Of a stretch of DNA of 64,000 nucleotides, positions 35,071-44,212 are shown piece after piece (position 1 is the first letter of the stretch; each line of letters begins with the position of its first letter). The stretch lies in the NCBI RefSeq assembly GCF_900107965.1, contig NZ_FNVU01000001.1:186001-250000 (forward strand), in the 5' to 3' direction. The notes beneath the pieces were generated by a model. That model searched no databases, was not told where the DNA came from, and was given only the letters and a program-made list of their open reading frames with translations. Made by a program: the position numbers and the translations under genes. This stretch comes from Actinacidiphila yanglinensis (GTDB lineage: Bacteria; Actinomycetota; Actinomycetes; Streptomycetales; Streptomycetaceae).

Positions 35071-36042
35071 TCAGGCGGCTTGGGCGGGGTGGCGCGGGGC
35101 GGTCGCGCCGAGGGCTTCCAGCAGCAGGCCCTCGCGGGTGGACCAGGGGCAGATCGTCGCGGCCCGCGCGCCGCAGGCCTCCATCAGCTCCACGGCCACG
35201 ATCGCTCCGGCCAGGCTCTGTTCGGCCCGGTGCGCCGAGATCCCGGGCAGCTTGCCGCGGTCGGCGACGCCCAGGTCGGCCAGGACCGGGAGCGCGTCCC
35301 GCAGCGCTGTCGCGGTCAGCAACTGCGTGACCCCGGGGGCGCGCCGGGTGTGCTGCAACGCGGCGGTCAGATGGGCGAGTTGGGTGAACGTCTTCGAACT
35401 CGCCAGGACGCGGCCGCCCGGGACGGCCTGGGGCAGGTCGGGGACCGCGCGCAGCACGCGGCGTACGTACCTCCGGGCCCGGGCCAGCTCCTTGGGGGAG
35501 GAGGCCACACCTCCGGGCAGCACCTCGCGCGTGACGCGCCGCGCGCCCAGCGGCAGCGACAGCACCGCGCGCGGGTCGTCGCCGGATCCGGCCGCGATCT
35601 CCAGGGTGCCGCCCCCGATGTCCAGCACCAGCAAGTCACCCGGCACGCGGTGCGGCCGGCGGTACGCCTCCCAGTGGCGGGCCGCCACGTACGCGAGCCT
35701 GGCCTCCTCCTCGCCGGGCAGCACCTGGAGGTGGACTCCCGTGGCCCGCGCGACCCGCTCGATGACCTCGTCCCGGTTGGGCGCGTCGCGGATGACCGAG
35801 GTCGCGAAGGCGAACACCTTCCCCGAGCGCAGCCGCGGATCCGAGGCGACCGCTTCGGCCACCGCCCGCTCCACGCTCCTCATCCCCGCCTCGCGCAGCC
35901 GCCCGTCCACGGCGAGGGCGTGGTTCAGCCGCAGCCGCACCTTGCGCGAGACCATGGGCTCCAGCCCCGCGTCCCCCGCCCGCCGTGCCGATGCCAGCAG
36001 CACGCTGTGGCACCCCACATCAAGAACGCCCGCCTGCCGCAC
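35071..36042 (-). CDS. Ppx/GppA phosphatase family protein
   Basis: A 323-residue protein of the exopolyphosphatase/pppGpp phosphatase family (ASKHA fold). The first phosphate loop is VLDVGCHSVLL, in place of the usual DxGSNS, and the second is LVLDIGGGTLEIA. The catalytic Glu region is LPGEEEARLAYVA. It lacks the C-terminal HD domain of GppA. GTG 36042 fits the family N-terminus. It would hydrolyse polyphosphate or (p)ppGpp. Confidence 0.85.
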   Translation of the reverse strand: MRQAGVLDVGCHSVLLASARRAGDAGLEPMVSRKVRLRLNHALAVDGRLREAGMRSVERAVAEAVASDPRLRSGKVFAFATSVIRDAPNRDEVIERVARATGVHLQVLPGEEEARLAYVAARHWEAYRRPHRVPGDLLVLDIGGGTLEIAAGSGDDPRAVLSLPLGARRVTREVLPGGVASSPKELARARRYVRRVLRAVPDLPQAVPGGRVLASSKTFTQLAHLTAALQHTRRAPGVTQLLTATALRDALPVLADLGVADRGKLPGISAHRAEQSLAGAIVAVELMEACGARAATICPWSTREGLLLEALGATAPRHPAQAA

Positions 36043-36251
36043 ACCCACCCCCGCATCCCGAAAGCCCGGACCGAATTGGCCAACCCCCCTTTGTACACCT
36101 ACCCCGCCCTCCACTCCGTCAGTTGGTGACGGTTCTCACGGCGTCCGTACGGTCACCGGTCCGTCGGAGTGTGTGCGGGTGTCGTAACAAGTCCGTTCGG
36201 GGGGCACCTTCGGGTTGGATGGGCCCGGGACGCCTCGGATAGCGTGCCCGT

Positions 36252-38240
36252 ATGGTTGCGCACGGGGGGCAGGACGGGACCGGTCACGTCGATCTCGCCG
36301 GGAGCGGGGCGACGCCGCTCGCAGCGGACGACCCGCGGCAGATCGGACCGTACCCGCTCGTCGGACTGCTCGGCGTGGGCGGGATGGGCCGGGTGTACCT
36401 CGGGGTCGCGGAGGGACGCTACGCGGCGGTCAAGCGGGTCCTGCCGGCGCTTGCCCAGGACCCCTCCTTCCTGCGGCACTTCAACCACGAACTCGACAAC
36501 CTGGCCCGGCTCCCCGCAGGTGTGAGCGTCCCGCTGCTGGAGACCGGCCGTAACGAGAACCCGCCCTGGTTCGCCACCGAGTACATCCCCGGGCTCACCC
36601 TGGCCGAGGCGGTGGACCTGCACGAAGGGCCGCTCCCCAGCGAGGCGTTGTGGTACCTGCTGCGCGAACTGACGGTCCGGCTCGCGGCGTTGCACGCCCT
36701 GGACATGCTGCACCGGGACGTCAAGCCCTCCAACGTGATGATCACGCGCGACGGGCTCGCCCTCATCGACTTCGGCATCGCGCGGGCCGCCGACCAGAGC
36801 CGGCTCACCAAGACCGGCATGGTGGTGGGCACCCCGGAGTACATGTCGCCCGAACAGGCTGCTTCCAAGGGTGAGTTGACTGGCGCGGCCGACGTGTTCG
36901 CGCTGGGCAGCCTGCTCTTCTTCGCGGCGACCGGCGAGTCCCCCTTCGGCAAGGGCGCCGGCCTCGAAGTGCTCTACCGCATCGTGCACAGCGAGCCCGA
37001 CTTCGCGGCGCTGGACGGGATCGACCCGGAACTGGCCGCCATCATCGCGGACTGCCTCGACAAGTCCCCTTCGACCAGGCCCAGTGCGGCCGACCTGCTC
37101 GCACGCTGCGCGGAAGCCCCCGTGCCCGCTGCCATGGTCTGGCCGGCGGCCGTCGGCGAACCGCTGGAGCGACGTGCCGCGTTCGCCGCGGAGGTGCCCG
37201 CGGGGTTCCGACCCGACACCGCGACCATGGCGTTGAAGGCTGCTCCGCCTGCCGCGGCGGGCGGGGGCGAGGGCGCGGCGGTCGGAGCGGTGGCTGGAGC
37301 GGGGGGTACGGCCGTGGGGCCGTCTCCCGCAGAAGCCGCGGCGGCGGGCGGCACGTCCGCGAAGAGCGGGCGCAAGCCCCGGGAGGGTGCGCGGCGCTTT
37401 CTCAGGCTGCCGATCATCGTGCCGATCGTGGTGGCGGCGGGCGGGATCACCCTCGTCGGCCTGCTGCCGTACACGCACTCGGACACCGACGGGAAGGCGT
37501 CGGACACTCCCTCGGTCTCGCTGACCGCCTCGCCGTCCGCGGACGGGTCGGTGACGCCGGCGGCCTCGGGTCACTCGGCCTCGACGTCCGCCTCGGCGCG
37601 CCACTCCTCCGGCAAGGGCGGCAAGTCCGGTTCGGACGAGAAGAAGTCCGGGAGCGGGAGCGGCGGTTCCTCCTCCGGCGGTTCGGGCGGTTCGGGCGGT
37701 TCGGGGGGCTCCGGCGGGTCGAGCGGTTCGGGCGGGGGGAGCGGGAGCACGTCCGGGGGGTCGTCCTCGTCCTCGGGCGGTTCGTCCTCCGGGGGATCCG
37801 GCGGTTCCGGTGGGGGGAGCGGCGGCACGAAGATCGGTTCCTCGGGGACGTACCGCATCAAGGACGCGTCCGACGGCAAGTGCCTCGAACACGACACCAG
37901 CAGCGGCAGCCCCAGCGCGTACGCGGTGGGCAGTTCCTGCTCCTCGACGAACGGCTCTTACGCCGAGTGGACCTTCTCGCCCGGACCGAACGGCACGTTC
38001 AAGGTGATCAACAAGGGCAGCGGCAGCTGCATGACCGCCTTCATGTCGAGCGGCTGGATCAACATGGACAAGTGCGGCTCGAACTCCGGCCAGTACTGGC
38101 GGATCGGCAGCGCGAAGTCCGCGGGCAGCACTCTGGAGAGCACGACGTACTCCCAGTGCGTGGAGGTGGTCCCGGGCAGCTCCGCGAAGGTGACGGGGTG
38201 CACCGCGGGCTCGGCCCAGCTGTGGAGCTACGCCGGCTAG
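36252..38240 (+). CDS. Receptor-like Ser/Thr protein kinase with extracellular ricin-like domain
   Basis: A 662-residue eukaryotic-type kinase. The kinase domain (residues ~33-290) has GLLGVGGMGRVYLG, catalytic Lys in AAVKRV, HRDVKPSN, DFG and GTPEYMSPEQA. One membrane helix follows (LPIIVPIVVAAGGITLVGL, ~residues 383-401). A very long Ser/Gly linker (~residues 430-535) leads to a C-terminal domain with paired Cys and QYWRI/QLWSY motifs, a ricin-type beta-trefoil likeness that suggests carbohydrate sensing outside the cell. No PASTA repeats. Confidence 0.9.
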   Translation: MVAHGGQDGTGHVDLAGSGATPLAADDPRQIGPYPLVGLLGVGGMGRVYLGVAEGRYAAVKRVLPALAQDPSFLRHFNHELDNLARLPAGVSVPLLETGRNENPPWFATEYIPGLTLAEAVDLHEGPLPSEALWYLLRELTVRLAALHALDMLHRDVKPSNVMITRDGLALIDFGIARAADQSRLTKTGMVVGTPEYMSPEQAASKGELTGAADVFALGSLLFFAATGESPFGKGAGLEVLYRIVHSEPDFAALDGIDPELAAIIADCLDKSPSTRPSAADLLARCAEAPVPAAMVWPAAVGEPLERRAAFAAEVPAGFRPDTATMALKAAPPAAAGGGEGAAVGAVAGAGGTAVGPSPAEAAAAGGTSAKSGRKPREGARRFLRLPIIVPIVVAAGGITLVGLLPYTHSDTDGKASDTPSVSLTASPSADGSVTPAASGHSASTSASARHSSGKGGKSGSDEKKSGSGSGGSSSGGSGGSGGSGGSGGSSGSGGGSGSTSGGSSSSSGGSSSGGSGGSGGGSGGTKIGSSGTYRIKDASDGKCLEHDTSSGSPSAYAVGSSCSSTNGSYAEWTFSPGPNGTFKVINKGSGSCMTAFMSSGWINMDKCGSNSGQYWRIGSAKSAGSTLESTTYSQCVEVVPGSSAKVTGCTAGSAQLWSYAG

Positions 38241-38288
38241 GACCGAGCGACTCCCGGCGGCGGAATGCCGACACGGCAGGGGGACGTG

Positions 38289-38642
38289 ATGGAGCGCGAG
38301 GAGCGGGCGCGGATACTCGTGGAGATCCTGGGGGACCGGGACGAGCGGGCGGACGAGCGGGACGACGCCGCGACACATCCGGGCCTGTATCCGTTTCCGT
38401 TCGTGGCCGACGCGCTGGGCAGGGTCGCCTCGTCGGAGGATGAGGACATCGTCCTCGTCGAGACCGCGGGGGAGTCCCTGGGGGAGGTGTGGGCCGCACT
38501 CAACAGCGTTCAGCCCGAGGTGATGAGCGCGCTCAGAGGGGCGGGGAGGAAGGAAGTGGAGGCGGTGTTGAGGGGGCGGGCCGCACCTTCTCACCTGGTC
38601 GGCGCAGGCGCGCAGGCGCGCAGGCTCGGAGGCGCGCAGGTG
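38289..38642 (+). pseudogene. HEAT-repeat-like small protein gene with no proper stop
   Basis: From ATG 38289 the frame reads a convincing ~95-residue protein (EREERARILVEILGDRDERA, VETAGESLGEVWAALNS, GRKEVEAVLRG) of the small HEAT-like type found in streptomycetes. Past codon ~100 it turns into low-complexity sequence and stays open to 39674, fully antisense to the next gene. The natural stop seems to have been lost, by frameshift or point mutation. The end given here is simply the start of the convergent gene. Confidence 0.5.
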
Positions 38643-39446
38643 TCAGGGGGTGAGGGCGACCCAGGTGCCGTGGGCGGGGGCGTGGAGGAGGGGGGCGAGG
38701 CCGGCCGCGTCGAAGGCTTGCTCGATCGGCTCGCGGCCCTCCGCGAAGTGGTCCCAGCCGTCGTAGTGGGTGGCGAGGACGAGGGCGGAGCCGAGCACCG
38801 CGGCCGCGGCGGCCGCGCGGACGCTGTCCAGGCTCAGCGGGCGATCCCCGAACTTGCTCGGCACGTGGGCCGCGCCCATGTGCAGCACGGCCACGTCGAT
38901 CCCCGGGATCCGGCGGCCGATCTCCGCGACGGTGGCGACCGAGGCGTTGTCGCCGCTGACGTACACCGTGGGCAGGCCCTGGCCGGACAGCACGAAGCCC
39001 GTCACCTCGCAGTTCACGAAGCCGTCCGGCGTCCGCTCGCCGTCCTCGGGGCCGTGTACGGCCGGCACCGCCGTCACCGTCACCGGGCTGCCGTCGGGCC
39101 GCGGCACGCTCGACGACTGCCACGGCGCCAGGCCGAGCGCGGTCGGCCCGAGCCGGCCCGCCGCGCCGGGGCAGGTGACGATCGCGGGCGCGGCGAGCGC
39201 GAAGGCGCGACCGGCGGTGTCGAGGTTGTCGGGGTGGTCGTCATGGCTGACCAGGACCAGGTCCACCGCGCCGAGCCGGTCGGCCGGCAGCGCGGGCCCG
39301 GCGGTCCTGGTCAGGTAGTCGTGCGGGCCCGGCGGGTCGAACGTCGGGTCCGAGACGATCCGCAGCCCGCCGTAGTCGAGTACGGTCGTCGGTCCGCCGA
39401 GCACCATCGCGTGCCGTTCCCTGCGGGCCAGTTCCTGCTCGGTCAT
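38643..39446 (-). CDS. Metallo-beta-lactamase-fold hydrolase
   Basis: A 267-residue MBL-fold hydrolase of the UlaG/beta-lactamase-like branch. The metal motif is VSHDDHPDNLD (HxDxxD type), with further ligands in AVHGPEDGER, YVSGDNASV and THYDGWDHF. It probably hydrolyses a small ester or lactone; no substrate can be named. It is antisense to the open tail of the preceding gene. Confidence 0.87.
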   Translation of the reverse strand: MTEQELARRERHAMVLGGPTTVLDYGGLRIVSDPTFDPPGPHDYLTRTAGPALPADRLGAVDLVLVSHDDHPDNLDTAGRAFALAAPAIVTCPGAAGRLGPTALGLAPWQSSSVPRPDGSPVTVTAVPAVHGPEDGERTPDGFVNCEVTGFVLSGQGLPTVYVSGDNASVATVAEIGRRIPGIDVAVLHMGAAHVPSKFGDRPLSLDSVRAAAAAAVLGSALVLATHYDGWDHFAEGREPIEQAFDAAGLAPLLHAPAHGTWVALTP

Positions 39447-39717
39447 CGCACTCCCGCCCCTCGGCGCGGGCCCGCCACCGGGCCGGCCGAGTTCCGTCCT
39501 CGGGGTCACCCCGCCCCGACCCACGATAGGCAGCGGGCTTTCCGGTCGCATGCGGGCCGCCGACCGTCGGCGTACGGTCGCTGCCGCTCCGGTCCGTGCA
39601 TCGGCTTGACCAGCACCTTTGCGCCATCCGGTCGGAGTGGGGTGCCACGCAGCGCAGCGGCCGCACTTCGGTGACGCCCGGTGGCAACCTGCCGGGGTCG
39701 CCCACACGGGAGTTGTC

Positions 39718-40001
39718 ATGCCGGAGCCCTCACCGCGCGTCGCCGTCGACCCCGCTCCGCTGGGCCTGGCCGCCTTCGGAGTGACGACCTTCCTGCGCAG
39801 CCTCTCACCGGTCTGGCCACGGCGGCGATCGCCCTGTACGGATCCTTCGCGGGCGTCATCACCAACACCTGGGGGCGGCACCTGATCCCGACCTTCCCCG
39901 ATCCGGGACGGCGCCTCGCCCACCTCGCGCGCCGGAAGAAGCGCCCGCACTCCGTCACGTCCTCCGCCGGGGAGCGGGAGATCGCCCGCGCGGAGAGCTG
40001 A
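39718..40001 (+). pseudogene. Remnant of a GPR1/FUN34/YaaH (SatP-type) acetate transporter gene
   Basis: The first frame (from ATG 39718) reads the family N-terminus VAVDPAPLGLAAFGVTTFLRSL. After ~28 codons the similarity jumps to another frame that reads the family C-terminus (GLATAAIALYGSFAGVITN, then TWGRHLIPTFP) to the stop at 40001. Five of the six membrane helices (~120-140 residues) are missing, so this is an internal deletion plus frameshift. The gene is dead. Confidence 0.7.
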
Positions 40002-40224
40002 ACGCCCGGTGCCGGACGCCGCGTTGCCCGAACCTCCCGGTGCCGGAACCCCGGCGCTGGAAGGCCCGGCCTCGTACGTGGGAGGAAGCCGGTCCCGCCC
40101 GGCACCCCACTGACCTTTGACTTCATCCGCGGCGCGCGCGTTTACTCGGGTAGCCGACCGACCGACTATCCACGGCCGGCCGGTCGGCAGCCAACGTCCC
40201 TCCGCGCCAAGAGGATCACCCCGC

Positions 40225-40632
40225 ATGAGTACGTTCACCGGCATCGCCCACGTCGCCGTCGTGGTGCGCGACCTGGCCGCCAGCGTCGACTGGTACCGGC
40301 GTGCGCTGGGATTCGAACCGGTCGGCGCGGTGGTGCCCGGCCCCGCCGAGGCGGGGCATCCGCGACAGGTCCTGCGCCACGCCGGCAGCGGGCTCGCGCT
40401 GGCCGTGCACGAGCCCCTGCGCCGCAGCGGCGACCGGTTCGACCCGTCTCGCACCGGGCTCGACCACTTCTCGCTCGCCGTTCCCGACCGCGCGGCCCTC
40501 GACGGCTGGGTCCGGCACCTGGACGGGCTCGGGGTGGCCCATTCACCGGTGCGGGACACCGGTTACGCGGAGTTCGTCACCCTGACCGACCCGGACGGCA
40601 TCGCCTGGGAGCTGTGGGTGTCCAGGCCGTAA
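40225..40632 (+). CDS. VOC family protein (glyoxalase/dioxygenase fold)
   Basis: A 135-residue single vicinal-oxygen-chelate domain. Predicted metal ligands: His in GIAHVAVVVRD, His in GLDHFSLAVPD and Glu in AWELWVSR. Substrate unknown (glyoxalase, drug-binding or extradiol type). ATG 40225 follows AAGAGGATC. Upstream (~40173-40200) there is a GCCGACCGACCGAC/GGCCGGTCGGC inverted segment that may be an operator. Confidence 0.85.
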   Translation: MSTFTGIAHVAVVVRDLAASVDWYRRALGFEPVGAVVPGPAEAGHPRQVLRHAGSGLALAVHEPLRRSGDRFDPSRTGLDHFSLAVPDRAALDGWVRHLDGLGVAHSPVRDTGYAEFVTLTDPDGIAWELWVSRP

Positions 40633-40765
40633 GCGGCCGCACCGCAGGATCGAAGCCGCCGCGCCTGGCGCAGCGCCCCTGCCGTACCCGGGCTCGCGTC
40701 ACCGGGCCCGCCGCCTCGCCCCGCCTCACCGGCCCATCGAAGTGGCCGAACCTACTATGGAATAC

Positions 40766-40825
40766 ATGAGAACCATCGTGGGAAGGCCCGCACCGGGTCT
40801 TCGCAAGAGGTCATCTTTGGAGTGA
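40766..40825 (+). other. Possible upstream ORF (19 codons) before the DsbA-like gene
   Basis: ATG 40766 to TGA 40823-40825 encodes MRTIVGRPAPGLRKRSSLE. It ends three bases before the next gene's GTG and overlaps its ribosome-binding site. TACTAT (40753-40758) is a plausible -10 box that would make the transcript leaderless at this ATG. It could couple or attenuate translation of the gene below. Confidence 0.3.
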
Positions 40826-40828
40826 TCC

Positions 40829-41482
40829 GTGTCCCCGTCGACCCCTCCCGCGCCCCCGACCACCGTCGACTTCTGGTTCGACCCGGTCTGCCCGTGGACC
40901 TGGCTGACCTCCCGCTGGATGCTGAACGTCGCCGGGACCCGGCCCGTCACGATCGCCTGGCACGTGATGAGCCTGTCCGTGCTGAACGAGAACCGGCTGG
41001 ACGAACTGCCCCCGCCGGTCCGCACGCTGATGGGCGACGCCTGGGCGCCGGTGCGCGTGCTGACCGCGGTCGAACTCACCCGAGGACCCGAGTGGCTCGG
41101 GCCCCTCTACACCGCGCTCGGCAGCCGCTACCACCTGAAGCACCAGCCCAAGAACCGGGCGACGCTGGAGAGCGCGCTGCGCGAGGTCGGACTGCCGGTG
41201 GAACTCGCCGACGCCGGCGACACCGACCGTTACGACACGGAACTGCGCGCGTCGCACAGCCGCGGCATCACCCTGGTCGGCCAGGACGTCGGCAGCCCGA
41301 TCCTCGCCGTGCCGGGCCCGGCCGAGGGCGCCGACCCCGTCGCCTTCTTCGGCCCCGTCGTCAGCCCGGCCCCCAAGGGCGAGGAGGCCGCCCGGCTCTG
41401 GGACGGCGTGCTCGCCGTCGCCACCACCCCCGGTTTCTACGAGATCAAGCGCACCCGCACGCACGCGCCCGACTTCCGGTGA
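40829..41482 (+). CDS. DsbA-family mycothiol-dependent nitroreductase-like protein
   Basis: A 217-residue thioredoxin-fold protein of the actinobacterial Rv2466c-like family. The active-site region is FWFDPVCPWTWLTSRWML: one Cys, with Thr where the CxxC partner would be. AFFGPVVSPAPKGEEA and PGFYEIKRTRT are family C-terminal signatures. Members reduce substrates using mycothiol. The GTG start follows GGAG. Length is normal. Confidence 0.85.
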   Translation: MSPSTPPAPPTTVDFWFDPVCPWTWLTSRWMLNVAGTRPVTIAWHVMSLSVLNENRLDELPPPVRTLMGDAWAPVRVLTAVELTRGPEWLGPLYTALGSRYHLKHQPKNRATLESALREVGLPVELADAGDTDRYDTELRASHSRGITLVGQDVGSPILAVPGPAEGADPVAFFGPVVSPAPKGEEAARLWDGVLAVATTPGFYEIKRTRTHAPDFR

Positions 41483-41594
41483 GCCGCGCAGCAACCGAGC
41501 CGCGGGCGCCTGAGGGCCTCGCGGTGACCGCGCGTGGACGTGCCGGCAGCCGCTCGTGGCGGGGAGCGGGAGGCGGGTGCATAGGATCGCCGGC

Positions 41595-42338
41595 ATGGCA
41601 CTGCGACCTGTACAGGTGAACTTCAAGGCCCTCGACGACGCGGTCGTCGGCCGGTTCTGGGCGGACGCCCTCGGCTGGGGCGTGTCCAGCGAGGCGCCGG
41701 GCGTCACCAACGTCGAGCCCGGCGGCTCGTTCGTCTGGCCCGACCCGGTCGCGCTCTGCATCGACGTCGTCGCCGTCCCGGAGGCCAAGTCGGCGACGAA
41801 GAACCGGGTGCACCTCGATCTCGCCAGCACGTCCGCCGCCCACCAGGCCGAACTGGTCGAGCGGCTGCTGGCGTTGGGGGCGACGCCCGTCGACATCGGC
41901 CAGGGCGACGTGCCGTGGACAGTCCTCGCCGACCCGGAGGGCAACGAGTTCTGCGTGCTGGAGCCCCGGGAGGTCTACCGGGACACCGGGCCGATCGCCG
42001 CAGTCGTGGTCGACTGCACCGATCCGCGGGCCACGGCCCGGTTCTGGGACGAGGCGACGGACTGGACCCTGCACGAAGTGGCCGACGACCACGCGACGTT
42101 GCGCTCGGCCGGGGGCGTCGGCCCGTATCTGGAGTTCCTCCGCAGGCCGGAGGGGAAGACCGTGCCGGACCGCGTCCACCTCGACCTGCTGCCGTACCCC
42201 GGTGACGACAAGGCGGCGGAGGTGGACCGGCTGCGGGCCCTGGGTGCCACCGATCTCGACCTCGGCCAGGGCGACGTGCCGTGGACGTGCCTATCCGACC
42301 CGGAGGGCCACGAGTTCTGCGTGCTCGGCCCGCGCTGA
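41595..42338 (+). CDS. VOC family protein with two tandem domains
   Basis: A 247-residue protein formed by an internal duplication: LGATPVDIGQGDVPWTVL at ~residue 95 matches LGATDLDLGQGDVPWTCL at ~215, each followed by a DPEGxEFCVL end. Each half is a glyoxalase-like (VOC) domain, with His in VHLDL and Glu in EFCVL as probable ligands. The function may be small-molecule binding rather than catalysis. Confidence 0.85.
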   Translation: MALRPVQVNFKALDDAVVGRFWADALGWGVSSEAPGVTNVEPGGSFVWPDPVALCIDVVAVPEAKSATKNRVHLDLASTSAAHQAELVERLLALGATPVDIGQGDVPWTVLADPEGNEFCVLEPREVYRDTGPIAAVVVDCTDPRATARFWDEATDWTLHEVADDHATLRSAGGVGPYLEFLRRPEGKTVPDRVHLDLLPYPGDDKAAEVDRLRALGATDLDLGQGDVPWTCLSDPEGHEFCVLGPR

Positions 42339-42433
42339 GGAGCCGCCGGACCCCATTGAGGCGACGCGTGGATGGCGCCCGGCCCCGTACCGTACGGAGC
42401 CGGGCGCCGCTCAGCCCGGCAGGACCGCGCCCC

Positions 42434-43318
42434 TCACTCCGGCAGGAGGGCCACGCTCACCCGCTCCAGCCGGGCCGGATCGGCGATCGCCTCGTACGCC
42501 GTGATCCGGCCGTCCTCGACGGTGAAGGTGAGCGCGACCAGCAGCCGGCCGCGGGGAGCCACCAGGAGTCCCACCCGGCCGTCGACCAGGGCGAGTTCGG
42601 CGGTCCGCGCGCGGCTCGCGAGGAGCACGGTGCCCTCCGCGACCGCCCGGGCGCCGCGCAGTTCGGCCGCCGCACCGGGTGCCAGGGCCGCGGGGTCGCT
42701 GCGCCGCACCACGTCGGGGGCGAGTACCGCGAGGATCGCCGTGAGGTCACCGGCCCGGGCGGCCGACAGGAACGCCGAGACGACCTCCCGCTGGCGGGCC
42801 AGCTCCTCCGCCGGGACCGCGGGGGTGCCCCGCACCTTGCGGCGGGCGCGGCTGGCGAGTTTCTTCGCTGCGACGGGGGTGCGGTCCACCATGGGCGCGA
42901 TCCGGTCGAAGGGCACGGCGAACATGTCGTGCAGGACGAAGGCGACGCGTTCGGCGGGCTCCAGCGTGTTCAGCACCACGAGCAGCGCACGGCTCACGGA
43001 GTCGGCCAGCAGTGCCTGCTCCTCCGGCCCGCCCGGACCGGCCGGCTCCGCGACCAGGTCGAGGTCCGGCTGGTCCGTGAGCTCCTCCCGCCGCGACCGG
43101 CGCGAGCGCAGCATGTCCAGGCAGATGCGTGTCACCACCGTGTGCAGCCAGCCGGCCAGGTTGTCCACGTCGGCGGCGCCGGCCCTGCTCAGCCGCAGCC
43201 ACGCCTCCTGCACGGCGTCCTCGGCCTCGGCCGGGGAGCCGAGCAGCCGGTAGGCCACCGCCAGGAGCCTGCCGCGCTGCGCCTCGAAGCGGTCCGCCAG
43301 GCCGTCGTGCTCGTCCAC
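42434..43318 (-). CDS. ECF41-type RNA polymerase sigma factor (SigJ-like)
   Basis: A 294-residue extracytoplasmic-function sigma factor. Region 2 is AEDAVQEAWLRLSR, region 4 is LEPAERVAFVLHDMF with DRIAPMVDRTPVAAKKLASRARRK, and a SnoaL-like C-terminal domain (residues ~180-290) takes the place of an anti-sigma factor. IADPARLERV resembles the NPDKL motif of ECF41 proteins. The divergent neighbour, an FMN reductase, is the likely target. Confidence 0.9.
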   Translation of the reverse strand: MDEHDGLADRFEAQRGRLLAVAYRLLGSPAEAEDAVQEAWLRLSRAGAADVDNLAGWLHTVVTRICLDMLRSRRSRREELTDQPDLDLVAEPAGPGGPEEQALLADSVSRALLVVLNTLEPAERVAFVLHDMFAVPFDRIAPMVDRTPVAAKKLASRARRKVRGTPAVPAEELARQREVVSAFLSAARAGDLTAILAVLAPDVVRRSDPAALAPGAAAELRGARAVAEGTVLLASRARTAELALVDGRVGLLVAPRGRLLVALTFTVEDGRITAYEAIADPARLERVSVALLPE

Positions 43319-43348
43319 TGGTCACCTTCCGTCGGTCCGGTCCGTCAG

Positions 43349-44212
43349 ATGTCTGACGAACACCACCCCACGAAAGTGACGGCAGCGGTGACGACTGGAG
43401 TGACGACGAAGGTGACCACAGACGTGAGGGCACACGGGAAGGATGTGCCGGCGGACGTGCCGGGGGAGCCCGCGGCGTCCTTGCTGCATCTGGATTCCAG
43501 CGCCAACCGCCGTGGTGACTCGGTCAGCAGGGAGCTGACCGCGCTGTTCGCGGAGACCTGGCGGGCCCGGCACGGCCCGGCCGGGTACCGGTACCGGGAC
43601 CTGGCCGCCGATCCCGTGCCGCCGCTGGACACCGGCTACTGCACCCTGGGCCGGCGGCTGGAGCAGAACGGCCTGCCCCCCTTGGACGAGGTCGGCGCCT
43701 GGACGCGCTGTCCCGCCGAGGAACGGGAGTGGGCGCTGACCCGCCCGCTGGTCACCGAGCTGCTGGCGGCCGGCACCGTGCTGATCGGGGCGCCGATGTA
43801 CAACTACGCGGTGTCCGCCCTGCTGAAGGCGTGGATCGACCGGGTGGGATTCCCCGGTGCGTTCACCGACCCGCACACCGGGGAGAGCCTGCTGCGCGGC
43901 ACCCGCCTGGTGGTGGTCACCACGCGCGGCGGTGCGTACGGTCCGGGGACCCCGCGCGAGGCGTGGGACTTCCAGACGGCCTACCTGCGGACGTACTTCG
44001 GCAAGCAGGGGGTCGCCGAGGAGAACATCCGCTTCGTCAGCGCCGAGATGACGCTGGCCGGGCTGGTGCCGCACCTGTCCCGTCACCGCCCCGCGGCGGC
44101 GGACTCGCTGGCCGCCGCGCGGGCGCGGGTGACGGAGCTGGCGGCGGAGACCGCCGGTGTGGGGGAGGCCGGGACGGCCGGCGCGCGGTCACCGGAGGGC
44201 GGGCGTCAGTAG
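43349..44212 (+). CDS. FMN-dependent NADH azoreductase / quinone reductase
   Basis: A 287-residue protein of the flavodoxin-like azoreductase family. After a ~45-residue lead with a Thr/Val repeat (VTAAVTTGVTTKVTTDV), LLHLDSSANRRGDS is the FMN phosphate loop, GAPMYNYAVSALLKAWID the central signature, and TTRGGAYGPGT the second FMN loop. It is divergent from the ECF41 sigma gene with 30 bases between the start codons, so it is probably transcribed by that sigma factor. The true start may lie inside the lead. Confidence 0.85.
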   Translation: MSDEHHPTKVTAAVTTGVTTKVTTDVRAHGKDVPADVPGEPAASLLHLDSSANRRGDSVSRELTALFAETWRARHGPAGYRYRDLAADPVPPLDTGYCTLGRRLEQNGLPPLDEVGAWTRCPAEEREWALTRPLVTELLAAGTVLIGAPMYNYAVSALLKAWIDRVGFPGAFTDPHTGESLLRGTRLVVVTTRGGAYGPGTPREAWDFQTAYLRTYFGKQGVAEENIRFVSAEMTLAGLVPHLSRHRPAAADSLAAARARVTELAAETAGVGEAGTAGARSPEGGRQ

